Shown here: positions 50,601 through 61,434 of the stretch, one piece after another
Layout: each line of letters begins with the position of its first letter
Position numbering within the stretch: the stretch's first letter is position 1
From: an uncultured Mycoplasma sp.
Lineage (GTDB): Bacteria; Bacillota_I; Bacilli_A; Mycoplasmatales; Mycoplasmoidaceae
Direction of reading: 5' to 3'
NCBI GenBank assembly: GCA_947648205.1
Contig: CANSNC010000004.1
Location: forward strand, 35,544-99,543
DNA: 64,000 bases
Position numbers and translations under genes: made by a program
The notes under the pieces: model-generated
Database searches by the model: none
What the model was told of the DNA's origin: nothing
What the model saw: only the letters and a program-made list of their open reading frames with translations

Positions 50601-51277
50601 ATAGTTTACAATATGGAATTAAAATTCCAGAAGATGCTCAAACTAACATTATTTTTGGAAATACAAAATTAAAACTAAATAAAGATATAGTTAATAAAAT
50701 AAATTCAAATAATGATACAATATTTCCAACAAATGAAACTTTTACTTTATTTGTAATTACACTTACTATAACAAGAACTCACTTTCATTGAAATCATAAT
50801 TTATCAAGTGATTCATCATCTGTAAAAGCTTCTTCTATTAAAATTAGTAATCCATATCAAAATTTACCTTCTAAATATATGGAAAAATTTACAAAAGATT
50901 CATCACAAGGTTATATACAGTTTCAAAATGAAACACAATTATTATCTATTCCTAATGCAGTAAATGATCCATATTCAAATTATGTGATTAAAAATGTTGA
51001 TTTATCAAGTAATGATTTTAATGGAGTATTACTTGTAAGTTATGATTTATACTACCCAGAATTACAAGCATCAAGAATTGCTACCATGAGTATTAGTGGA
51101 TTTTTATCAACAACAATAATAATGGCTTTTTGATCAAGTCTTATTATATTTATAGGAATTATTATTGCATCTATTTGAATATCAATACATGTAGCTAAAT
51201 CAAAAGACAAGAAATATAAAGTATTTAGTTCAAATAATTTTTATAAAAATTTTAAAAAATCTAAAAAAGTAAAATAA
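47636..51277 (+). CDS. Giant surface protein 5, C-terminally membrane-anchored
   Basis: 1213 residues; AAGGAAGG lies 8 nt before the ATG, inside the end of the upstream gene, so the two are translationally coupled. The N-terminus is a signal segment (residues 8-30). The ectodomain holds LTKLPQDLTDQEI and TVYPSNVTKEQI repeat motifs near residues 600 and 720. A Trp-containing membrane helix lies at about 1155-1185, and a Lys-rich tail ends the protein. It is the longest of the five family members and lacks a clear GFLG box, having GFVEKTTKHG at the equivalent place. Function unknown. Confidence 0.86.
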
Positions 51278-51329
51278 TTTTTTATATTTATTTTATTTAA
51301 AAAAATATTATTTTTTATGACAATAGGTA

Positions 51330-51335
51330 TATAAT
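51330..51335 (+). promoter_or_regulatory. -10 box of the lysS leader transcript
   Basis: A perfect TATAAT about 25 bases upstream of the leader ORF. No good -35 is seen, which is common in mycoplasmas. Confidence 0.6.
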
Positions 51336-51359
51336 AGTATTTATAATTAGGATTTTATT

Positions 51360-51425
51360 ATGATTAGTTACACATTTAACAAAAACAAAAAAGGATTTAA
51401 AAAAGAAAGTAAATTACAAATTTAA
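51360..51425 (+). CDS. Lys-rich 21-residue leader peptide upstream of lysS
   Basis: ATG...TAA of 21 codons with AGGA 7 nt upstream. Six of the 21 residues are Lys, clustered at positions 8, 10, 11, 14, 15 and 18 and all encoded AAA. A classical attenuator would place codons for the cognate amino acid upstream of lysyl-tRNA synthetase in this way. AAA is common in such an AT-rich genome, so Lys richness alone is weak evidence; the ribosome binding site, the -10 and the RNA folds around it add support. No protein function is expected beyond translation itself. Confidence 0.55.
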   Translation: MISYTFNKNKKGFKKESKLQI

Positions 51426-51513
51426 CTTTCTACTTTTTTGTTGCATAACTAATTAATACTATTTACAAACAATGTACTAGTTATTGTAGCAAAGCAATAA
51501 CTAGTATTTTTTT
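51361..51513 (+). promoter_or_regulatory. Putative ribosome-mediated attenuator of lysS
   Basis: Segment 1 (51361-51370) pairs with segment 2 (51446-51455), enclosing two more helices (51384-51393 with 51433-51442, and 51405-51410 with 51425-51430). Segments 3 (51475-51486) and 4 (51495-51506) form a perfect 12-bp terminator followed by seven T. Segment 2 can instead pair with segment 3 (51445-51451 with 51478-51484, 7 bp), which would break the terminator. A ribosome stalled at the Lys codons would cover segment 1 and favour readthrough into lysS, 48 nt downstream. This is inference from pairing only; the 2:3 helix is much weaker than 3:4. Confidence 0.5.
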
Positions 51514-51560
51514 ATTGATTCTAATTATAATTATTTTATTGTATAGGAAGGATAAGTTTT

Positions 51561-53066
<1,506 letters not shown>

Positions 53067-53084
53067 ATATAATATTAATATATC

Positions 53085-54056
53085 ATGATAGAAAAAGGTT
53101 ATGTTCCCAAAGTTTCTTATAGAAAAACTATTGAATATATAAATTCTTTTGAAACATCTTTAAAAAGTTATTTATCTAAAAAATATAAAGTTATAGATTT
53201 TGATTTACCAATATTAACAAATATAAATAAAAGTGTTGATATTAATTTGGAGCAAAAACGTTATATAAATTTTGATAATAGTAGCAATAATAAAATATAC
53301 CAATTAATATCAAATTATAGCAATTTGATGAGTTATATTATTTGAAATTTTGAATTACAAGAAAATGAATGTGCTTTTTTTAAATACAAAGTAATAGAAA
53401 GAGATTCAATAATTACTAATAATGATGCAATGCAAAAAAATATTTATTCAATAAATTTTGTTATTCATGAAGAAGATAGAAATATAGATTTTTTAACATC
53501 AATGGCAAACAATATTATTGAAGGTATTAATCAAGCTATTATTGACTCTAAACAATATTATAAAACTAGAACATTTTTTGTTGATAAAAAATCATATGAT
53601 ATTTTAGACATTAAAAAAAAGTATCCATTATTATCTTATAAAAATTCTTTTAATAGATTCATTACATTAAAAAAATCAGTTTTAATCTATAATGTTATAA
53701 ATGAATTTACAAATTCAAATGTTACAAATTATAAAGATCCTGATAGTTATGATTGAGAAAATACAATTGGATGATATTTATTTGATGATAATTCTCAAAA
53801 ACCTTTGGAAATGTTTCTTATATCGATTTCACCAAATTGAACAATATATACTAAACAAAAATTAATTTATAATAGTCCAATTGAAGATAATGATTATATA
53901 AATAAGTTAAAATCTGATAAATTTCCTCCAATTGTTTCTATTAAAATAAATTATGATTTACTTTTATATGTAATTCTTAACAAATTAAATATTAATGAAT
54001 TACCATGCATAAATAATGAATATAATTTAAATGTGATATATAAATATTTTAAGTAA
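53085..54056 (+). CDS. Degenerate asparagine synthetase A-like protein
   Basis: 323 residues, close to the 330 of AsnA. I place it by the order of segments. GYVPKVSYRKTIEYINSFE aligns with the AsnA start, DFDLPILTNINKS with the EVQAPILS strand, and an ERDSIITNN...YSINFVIHEEDRN segment with AsnA's [21 protein letters not shown]. Later DPDSYDWE matches APDYDDW, then LEMFLIS matches the FELSSMG strand. The catalytic end is lost: AsnA's glycine-rich GGGIGQSR motif 3 reads PPIVSIKIN here, without the ATP-binding Arg. It is therefore probably not a working asparagine synthetase. No ribosome binding site is evident, so translation may be coupled to lysS. AsnA is itself related to class II synthetases, so an RNA- or synthetase-binding role is conceivable. 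Confidence 0.68.
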
Positions 54057-54069
54057 TAGGTGTTATATT

Positions 54070-55269
54070 ATGAAAGAAAAGATTAAACAATTATCAAAAG
54101 AATATTTAAGTGAAGTGATTTCATTTAGAAGACATATTCATCAAAATCCTGAATTAGGTTTTGAAGAATACAATACAACAAAATTCATTCAAGAACAACT
54201 TAATAATATGGGTTTAACAAATCATAAAGTTGCTTTGAAAAGAACTAACACAGGTGTTTATGTGGATATTGATTCTAATAAGCCTGGTAAAACAGTTTTG
54301 TTTAGAGCAGACATTGATGCTTTGCCATTAGAAGAAGAATCAAATGTAGAGTATAAATCAAATGTTAAAGGTGTTGCACATATGTGTGGACATGATGGGC
54401 ATATAGCAAGTCTTTTAGGTGTTGCAAAAATATTACTTCAACTAAAAGATAGTTTTAAAGGGAAAGTAAGATTATTATTTCAACCTGCTGAAGAAGGTCC
54501 TGATATGGGTGGTTGTGTTGAAGTTGTAAATGAAAAAGAAGTTTTAAATGGTGTTGATTTTGCATTAGGGTTTCATGTTTATGGAGCTGGAGATTTTGGA
54601 AAAGCATATTTTAAGTATGGCCCTATGTATGCAAGTTTTATTGATTGAGATATTAAAATAAAATCTAATGGTGGTCATTGTAGTGAACCACATAAAAGTG
54701 CAGATCCAATTATTATAGGATCACAAGCTATTAATTTATTTCAATCAATTTTAACAAAAATTAAGAGTCCCCTAGATAATGCAGTATTAGCTGTTGGAAC
54801 ATTTAATGGTGGTTCAAATTCAAATGTTATACCAACAGAAGCGACAATGACTGGAACTATTAGAACATATGATTTAGAACTAGGAAGAACAATTGTATCT
54901 AAAATGAAATCAATTATGAATTCTTTATGTGAATTATATAATGGAACATATGAATCAAACTTTTTAGAAGGTTATCCTCCATTGATTAATAATAATCAAT
55001 TAACAAAGTTTGTTATGAATGAAACAATTAATTTATTAGGAAAAGATAATGTAAAAGAAATAGATCACCCTACATTTGGATGTGAAGACTTTTCTTACAT
55101 TGCAAATGAAGTTCCATCATGTTATTTCAAAATAGGAATTCATAAAGAAAATGAGATAGAACCATTACATCATTCAGGATCATTTGAATGAGATGATTCT
55201 GTTCTTGAAACATCAATGGCTGTAAGTGCAAATGCAATAATTTCTTTTTTAAATGCAATAACAAAATAA
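54070..55269 (+). CDS. M20-family amidohydrolase (hippurate hydrolase/aminoacylase type)
   Basis: 399 residues, 13 nt after the AsnA-like gene. It would hydrolyse N-acyl amino acids or similar amides with two metal ions. Visible features are RRHIHQNPELGFEE at 20-33, RADIDALP at 79-86, CGHDGH at 106-111 (metal ligands Cys106, His108), QPAEEGP with the catalytic Glu near 142-148, GFHVY and a final PLHHSGSFEW near 374-383. The lid domain starts at about 185. The position after lysS suggests an operon of amino-acid-related functions. The exact acyl substrate is unknown. Confidence 0.92.
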
Positions 55270-55273
55270 TATT

Positions 55274-55308
55274 AAAAAATGAAGTAACAATAAATTACTT
55301 CATTTTTT
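55274..55308. terminator. Bidirectional terminator
   Basis: AAAAAATGAAGTAA pairs with TTACTTCATTTTTT between the M20 gene and the convergent coaX gene; runs of A and T on both sides let it work in both directions. Confidence 0.85.
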
Positions 55309-56065
55309 AATTGTTATTTAAATCATATATGTATTTAAAACCATATAAAATTGCATTTTCATCTATATTATATTTAAAATCTACACTTAATTTATAAGCC
55401 TCTCCACCTGAAACTATACAATGTATATTTTCTTTGTTTTCTCTTACATTATTATAAAAGCTCATTACAAATCCAGATCTTGCAATATTAAATCCTGCTT
55501 CTAAAGCTTCTGTTGTATTTTTACCATAAATTAAATTAGATTTTTTGTTTATAGTATTAGTGTTAATTAATGATGCATGATTTAACAATAAATTAAAACT
55601 TGTTCCAATTCCTGGTGCTATAGCTGCACCAACTAATTCTCCATTTTTTAAAAAAAGTGCAAATGCTGCTGTTCCAAATGATACACCAATTGATGTTTTG
55701 TTTACTCTATAACAATATTCAGCTAAAGCTATAATGTCATCACCAATTTCTTGTCTTTTAACATTTTTCATTACAAAAGATGTTTTTGTGTCATTGTTTA
55801 TTAAATAAGGTTTAACATTAAAAATATCATTGATACTTCTTATAAAATTATTTGTTTGTTTTGGTACAACACTTCCAATAATGCTAGAAGATATTTTGTA
55901 TTTTCCAAATTGTTTTAATAATAAAGTGTTTAAATATTTTTTTGTACATTTAATTTCTGTTTTGAAAAGATATTTGTTTAATAATTTATTTTCTTTACTG
56001 AATAAACCAATTTTAATGTATGAATTACCTATATCTACTACAAGAGTATTATTTTCTAGACTCAT
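55307..56065 (-). CDS. coaX: Type III pantothenate kinase
   Basis: 252 residues on the minus strand. It phosphorylates pantothenate, the first step of coenzyme A synthesis. The N-terminal VVDIGNSYIKIGLF is the phosphate-binding motif of the ASKHA fold, GVSFGTAAFALFL is the second family motif, VGAAIAPGIGTSFNLL follows, and IVSGGEA is the adenosine motif near the end. I start it at the ATG at 56065, which gives MSLENNTLVVDIGNS; longer in-frame extensions overlap the upstream gene. It lies 2 nt after the small membrane-protein gene, so both are co-transcribed. Confidence 0.88.
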   Translation of the reverse strand: MSLENNTLVVDIGNSYIKIGLFSKENKLLNKYLFKTEIKCTKKYLNTLLLKQFGKYKISSSIIGSVVPKQTNNFIRSINDIFNVKPYLINNDTKTSFVMKNVKRQEIGDDIIALAEYCYRVNKTSIGVSFGTAAFALFLKNGELVGAAIAPGIGTSFNLLLNHASLINTNTINKKSNLIYGKNTTEALEAGFNIARSGFVMSFYNNVRENKENIHCIVSGGEAYKLSVDFKYNIDENAILYGFKYIYDLNNN

Positions 56066-56067
56066 AA

Positions 56068-56340
56068 TTACTTTCTTCTTCTTGTAAAATACAATATTAA
56101 ACAAATTATTATAATTAGTCCTAGTACACCAGCTGTTATGCCAAATTCTAATCAAAATTTGTCTTGAGCTGCCTTTTTTTGTTCTTCAGTTACATTAGGG
56201 TCATCAATTTGTCCTGAATTTAAATTTACACTTTTATATTCTGAATTTTTTAATACATTAGTTTGTACATTTGTAGCTACTACTATAGAACATGGAATAG
56301 TGATAATAGAAATTAGATGAAAATACTTGATTAATTTCAT
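56068..56340 (-). CDS. Small protein with signal segment and C-terminal anchor, 90 aa
   Basis: The minus-strand gene continues through a TGA (Trp) codon, giving 90 residues. The N-terminus (residues 5-24) is a signal-like hydrophobic segment. The middle of about 40 residues is polar and acidic. A C-terminal helix (about 66-86, GITAGVLGLIIIICLILYF) ends in TRRRK. This is the same plan as the giant surface proteins in miniature. No clear ribosome binding site. It sits 2 nt upstream of coaX and 3 nt downstream of another minus-strand gene. Function unknown. Confidence 0.72.
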
Positions 56341-56343
56341 AAA

Positions 56344-56733
56344 TTATACTTTTAAAATAATATCTTTAGAACTTGGTGTTCCAATTTTGAATTGATAAAG
56401 ATGAACATCATTTCTATTTTCATGAATAGAATAAATTCTATTTCTTAAATATTCTAAGTGATCTATTATTCAGCTTGTATATTGATTATCTTCTAATTTG
56501 TTAATTTCAGATAAAACATTAATATAAAAACTTGAATTAGATATATTATTTTCATTTTTAACTACAACATGTTTTAAAACTTTTAATGTTTTATTGTTGA
56601 TTTCAAAAAATAAATCAACACCATCATTTTTTGCTTTATCATATTCTAAAAAATGTTTGTCATAGATTCTAATGTGTTTTTTGTCATTTTCTATAAGTGA
56701 ATTTAATCCTTGTTTTATTTGATTCATATCCAT
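56344..56733 (-). CDS. Hypothetical cytosolic protein, 129 aa
   Basis: Minus-strand gene with GAGAGG 9 nt before the ATG at 56733 (a second ATG is at 56727). One TGA is read as Trp, after which the frame continues to TAA at 56344. No membrane segment or signal. The sequence alternates helix and beta strands with many charged residues and has no motif I know. It heads the short minus-strand operon that ends with coaX. It bears a loose overall resemblance in size and style to the 211-residue gene at 57793, which I could not confirm. Confidence 0.7.
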
Positions 56734-56855
56734 AATAATTACCTCTCACACATACTAATTTTAAGATAACATTGATAATACTATTAATAAAAGTAAAACA
56801 AATTTTAAAGATTATTAATGTTAATATATTATTAATATAAAAAAGGACACATATA

Positions 56856-57767
56856 ATGATAAGTAACATTATTTTTCTAAAACCAATATTGATACATAAG
56901 GATTGAGGTAATAATGATTTAGCTCAATATGGTTATAAAGAAGATGGTATAGATGTTGGTGAATTAATTTTATTATCTGATTCAGAAGATGTTTCAAATC
57001 AAATAATAAATACTAATTTTGTTTATGATGATCTTAATTTTTTATATAAACACAATAAAAAGTTCTTTAACTCAAAAACAGGTAGTATTCCAATAACAAT
57101 TAAAATTATCAATCCTAAAGTTGATCTTGACTTAATGTTATCTGTTGATTCTAAAAATACAAAATATTATTCTATTAAAGGTAATGAAATAGCTCAAAAT
57201 AAGTTGTGAATATCTTTAAATAAAAATAAGCAAATAGTTGTCTACAATCATAAATGTGGTTCTAAAAAAAATGTAGAAGAATTTTTAGAAAATCTAAATA
57301 ATGAATATTTAAATATAGTTGAATTAGATTATCTTAATGCATTAGTTATAAATCAAAATGTAATCAATCAAATAAAACAAAATGATATTATTTTTGAAAT
57401 TTCATGTAAAAATGGTATTGAATTAAATTTAAATGATTTATATCAACAAGAGTTGAAAAAGCAAACTTTTGATTATTTATCAAATTCTTTTCATAGTTCA
57501 TTAACACATCAATATCAATTGTTAGATAAAGAAAATTATTATCTTGCAAATAATCAATATTTTGCAACTAAAATCATTAATCATGTAGGTTTAGAATACT
57601 ATAACTTTAAAATAGGAGTTATTACTCATGTTTTTGTAGTTGAAGGCGAAGGAAAAATTAATTCATTTAATATATCAACTGGTAGTAATTTTATTATTAA
57701 AAATAATGTTGATGTTCAAATTGTAGGTGTATTAAAAATGATTGTTACTCATATTTTTGATAAATAA
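56856..57767 (+). CDS. Degenerate class I mannose-6-phosphate isomerase-like protein
   Basis: 303 residues; AAGGA lies upstream of the ATG. The order of segments follows Bacillus-type ManA. LKPILIHKDWG (8-18) matches the LEPVFKERLWG opening, LDLMLSVDSKN (91-101) lies where ManA has MDLSVQVHPDD, KLWISL (116-121) sits where KTECWYII should be, and the cupin end VFVVEGEGKIN...GSNFIIKN matches the ManA tail. The zinc-binding residues of QVHPDD (Gln and His) and the Glu of TECW are replaced, so the metal site is missing. It is therefore probably not an isomerase, although the cupin fold is likely kept. Convergent with the next minus-strand gene. Role unknown. Confidence 0.66.
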
Positions 57768-57792
57768 TGTGATAACAATCAATTCTTTTATT

Positions 57793-58428
57793 TTATATTT
57801 TATTCATTTTCATTCATTTTATACATGCTTTAAGTTCATTAACAAAATCATTTAAAGTTCAAAAACTAAATAGTCATTTAGAACTTTCAAAATCTTCGTT
57901 AAAAACAATTTTTTTAGAAAAAACTACATCAAAATTTTCGCTTTTTTCTTCATTATTTGTGATTATGTGTAATGTTATATAATATGTTATTCATTCTTGT
58001 TCTGTTTCATAATTGTGTGTAAAACTAATTTTACTATTATCAATATTGTAAAATACTCTTTTAAGTAATTTTTTATCAAAATATGATCCTTCTATAATTG
58101 GATGAAGTTTTGTGTTCATGTATTTGACAATTTGATTGATTTTTGTTTGTTCAAGATAATATATATTTCCTTCATTTAACAAATCAAATAAAGTTTCAAT
58201 AAGTTTGGGAAAGTTTTTTGTTACAACAAGTCCTTTTGAATCAATTTTAAATTCAGCTTTATCTAATGATGTTTTTAAACCATCAATTTTTGTTATTAGA
58301 TTGATTGCATTATTGAAATTTAAATTAGTTTTATTTGTATATTGGTATAAATTATTTCCAACATCTTTTATGATTTGAGAAGAAATTTTCTTCTCTTTTA
58401 ATTTATTAATAAATATTTCTTTTTCCAT
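57793..58428 (-). CDS. Hypothetical cytosolic protein, 211 aa
   Basis: Minus-strand gene with AGGA before the ATG at 58428. Its first 145 residues are free of TGA; the C-terminal 66 contain several TGA-encoded Trp and are easily lost, and the frame ends at TAA 57793. The N-terminal half is helical and charged, the rest mixed. There is no signal or membrane segment and no recognised motif. It converges with the ManA-like gene, with 25 nt between the stops. Function not assigned. Confidence 0.75.
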
Positions 58429-58557
58429 AATCTATCCTACTATTGATAACAATATATAAAATTATATTAAAAATGATTAGATTAATTATATTAATTAATA
58501 TTTTATTATTTAAATAATAAAATTTATTGATTATAAAATTGATTTCTGTTATATCAT

Positions 58558-58701
58558 TTATATGTCAGGTGTAATTGGTTTAACTGACTTTAAAACCATA
58601 TTTGTAGGTTATGAGACATTTTGAATAAGATGCAAATGTCTCTCAAAAAAAGAAAGCATCTATTTTGTGAAACAAAAACATGCCAGTGGCATGTTTTTTA
58701 T
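58558..58701 (+). ncRNA. Compact structured RNA with terminator, upstream of pyrG
   Basis: A gene-free stretch of about 140 nt between the minus-strand gene starting at 58428 and pyrG. Helix GTCAG/CTGAC (58564-58568 with 58584-58588) has a loop whose GGTTT (58577-58581) can pair with AAACC (58593-58597). A second helix GAGACATTT/AAATGTCTC (58613-58621 with 58634-58642) has AGATGC in its loop that pairs with GCATCT (58656-58661). This gives two tandem H-type pseudoknots. A strong terminator AAACATGCC/GGCATGTTT plus T run closes it (58676-58701). TATCAT at 58552 may be the -10. It does not match SRP RNA, tmRNA or RNase P motifs known to me. The rest of 58429-58826 shows only AT-rich sequence and a TATAAT at 58792 that probably serves pyrG. 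Confidence 0.55.
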
Positions 58702-58826
58702 TTATGTTAATGGATGTATTTATTTTTAAAAAGAAATTAATATTAGCATAAGTGTTGTTTAAGTTTATTAATTAATCCTTATTAATTTTATTATAATGAG
58801 TAATTATATAGTGATTGGTGAAATTT

Positions 58827-60449
58827 ATGAGAGAGCTAAATGATAAGACAAGAATTATTTTTACTACTGGTGGTGTATTCTCTGCGTTAGGGAAGGGTAT
58901 AGCATGTTCAAGTATTGGTTCATTGTTAAAGAATCTATCTTTTAAGGTTTTGAACATGAAACTTGATCCATATTTAAATATAGATGCTGGGACAATGTCT
59001 CCTTACCAACATGGTGAAGTTTTTGTCACACAAGATGGAAAAGAAACTGATTTAGATATTGGAAATTACGAAAGATTTTTGAATCAAAATTTACCTAAGG
59101 AATCAAACATTACTTCTGGTTTAATTTATTCAAATGTTTTAAATGAAGAAAGAAATGGAAAATATTTAGGTAAAACTATTCAAGTTATTCCACACATCAC
59201 AGATGCAATTAAGAATGAAATTATATTTATGGCAAATAAACATGAACCTGATTTTCTAATAGTAGAAATTGGTGGAACTGTTGGAGACATTGAATCTGTT
59301 CCTTTTATTGAATCTGCTCGTCAATTAATTTCTAAATATAAAAATAAAATTTTGTCTGTTCATATTGTTCCAATTATTCAAATGCTAACAAGTAGTGAAG
59401 AAAAAACAAAACCTTTACAACACTCAGTAAAAGAATTAATGGGTATGGGAATAATTCCTGATGTTTTATTAGTAAGAGGTAAAGGTATTGTTAGTGAAGA
59501 AAATAAAGAAAAAATTTCTTTAATTTGTGGATTGGATAAAAATAACATTATTAGTTTACCAAATCAAACAAGTGTATATTTTCTTCCAGAGTTTTTATTA
59601 GAACAAAACTTACATAACATTATTTTTAATAAAATGGATTTACAAGAAATGAATTCTAAGGATTTGGGTGAGTGATCAATATTCACTTCTAAAATAAAAG
59701 AACCAAAAAAATATGTTACTAAAATAGCTATAATTGGAAAATATACTGAAATTACAGATGCTTATTTATCTGTTATTACAAGTTTAGAAATAGCAGCAAT
59801 TCACAATAATTCTGAAATTAAAATTGACTTAATTAATGCTGAAAAAATTAATGAAACAAATGTAAGAGGATTAAAAAGATATTCAGGAGTTGTTGTTCCA
59901 GGTGGTTTTGGTGATAGAGGCATTGAAGGTAAAATTGAAACAATTAAATTTGTGCGTGAAAATAATATTCCTTTTCTAGGAATATGTTTAGGAATGCAAC
60001 TTGCAGCAATTGAATTTGCTAGAAATGTTTTAGGTATAGTTGATGCTAATAGTACAGAATTTGATGACAATACTATAGAACCTATTATTACTATATTAGA
60101 TGGTAAGTACAAAGAAAAAGATCTTGGTGGTACATTGCGTCTTGGTAATTATAGTTGTGCAATTAAAAAGGATACAAAAACTTTTGATGCATATCAAGAA
60201 TCAATTGTATTTGAAAGACACAGACACAGATATGAGTTTAATAATGATTATAGAGATATATTTGAATTAAATGGTGTAATTTTTTCAGGTGTTAATGTTG
60301 AAAATGATTTAGTAGAAATTATAGAATTACAAGATCACAAATTTTTTATTGCTACACAATTTCATCCAGAATTAACAACAAAAACTTTTACTCCTAATCC
60401 ACTTTTTAATTCTTTTGTAGATGTAACAAAAGAATTAAAAAATAAATAA
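58827..60449 (+). CDS. pyrG: CTP synthase (glutamine-hydrolysing)
   Basis: 540 residues, full length. It makes CTP from UTP with ATP and glutamine. The N-terminal synthetase domain starts TRIIFTTGGVFSALGKG (P-loop) and continues with KLDPYLNIDAGTMSPYQHGEV, both diagnostic; the usual VVSS/VVSG is VFSA here. The C-terminal class I amidotransferase domain has the nucleophile Cys in GICLGMQ and the His/Glu pair in FHPE near the end, plus HRHRYEFN. I start it at the ATG at 58827 (GGTGA 5 nt before); a TTG at 58815 would add four residues. A TATAAT lies at 58792-58797. The rbgA-like gene follows after 2 nt. Confidence 0.97.
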
Positions 60450-60451
60450 TT

Positions 60452-61285
60452 ATGTTTGATAGTCAAAATAAAGAAATTGTTAATTGATATCCTGGTCATA
60501 TGAAAAAATCTATAGATATTATCAAAGATAAGTTGAATACTATAGATTTTTATATTGAAGTACTTGATGCAAGAGCAGTTGTTTGTAGTTCTAATAGTGA
60601 ATTAAATAATATTTTTAATAATAAACCTAAAGTAACAATTGCACTAAAATCAGATTTATCTGCAGTTGAACAAAATGATAGCAACATTTTGTTTGGTTCT
60701 ATTTATGATAAAAAATTTAGATTAAAAATAATTAATAGAATCAAATTAGTGTGTAAATCCAAAATTGATTCTTTGAGAAAAAAAGGTTTAGTTAATATTC
60801 AACTTTGTGGAATGGTAGTTGGTTTACCAAATATTGGTAAGTCAGCATTAATAAATTTTTTAGCAAACAAAAATTTATTAATTTCTCAAAATCAACCTGG
60901 AGTTACAAAAAGAGTTAGTCATATAAAAATTGATAAGGATTTAGTTTTGTTTGACACACCTGGAATTTTTTTTAAAAAGGTGGACAAGTTTGAAATTGGA
61001 GCAATCCTTACATTAATAAAATCTGTTAATTTTGAAATTGTAAATAAATATAAAATATTAGAATATGGATATAACTATATTATTAAATATTATAGTGAAG
61101 AAATTTATAAATATTTTGGTTTTAATTTGCCATTAAATTTTAATGATTTTCTAAATTATATTTGTGATAAAAAAAGATTTAAATTACAAAATAATGAAAA
61201 TGATTTTGAAAGATGTTTTAGTTATTTGTATTCTGAATTTTCTGACTCAAAAATATGTAATATAAATTATGAAAAAGATCTTTAA
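60452..61285 (+). CDS. rbgA: Ribosome-assembly GTPase, RbgA/YlqF family
   Basis: 277 residues, close to the 282 of B. subtilis RbgA, which matures the large ribosomal subunit. The ATG at 60452 follows pyrG by 2 nt. Diagnostic WYPGHM is at 12-17 and LDAR at 38-41. The circularly permuted GTPase motifs are in family order: G4 first (ALKSD, 64-68), then G1 GLPNIGKS (124-131), then G3 DTPG (168-171). The G4 base-recognition Asn of NKxD is Leu here, so guanine specificity may be relaxed. The C-terminal RNA-binding part looks shorter and diverged. Assignment by motif order is firm; activity is less certain. Confidence 0.88.
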
Positions 61286-61422
61286 AAATTAATGATTTTT
61301 GTAAAAATTTTAATTTCAAATTTCCTATAACAAAACTAATTATTTGTCAATACTTAATTAGCCTAAAATGTCTAAAAAAAGCAATTTTTATGTCAAAATA
61401 TGGATTTTATAAGTATTTTTGC

Positions 61423-61428
61423 TATAAT
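61423..61428 (+). promoter_or_regulatory. -10 box of the large RNA
   Basis: Perfect TATAAT about 7 nt before GTGTTTA, where the first helix of the RNA begins. No consensus -35 is visible. Confidence 0.6.
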
Positions 61429-61434
61429 TTAAAT

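Noticed and set aside
51361..51513. T-box or lysine riboswitch before lysS
   Set aside because: No T-box TGGNACC bulge sequence and no lysine-riboswitch core were seen; the element is also too short for either.
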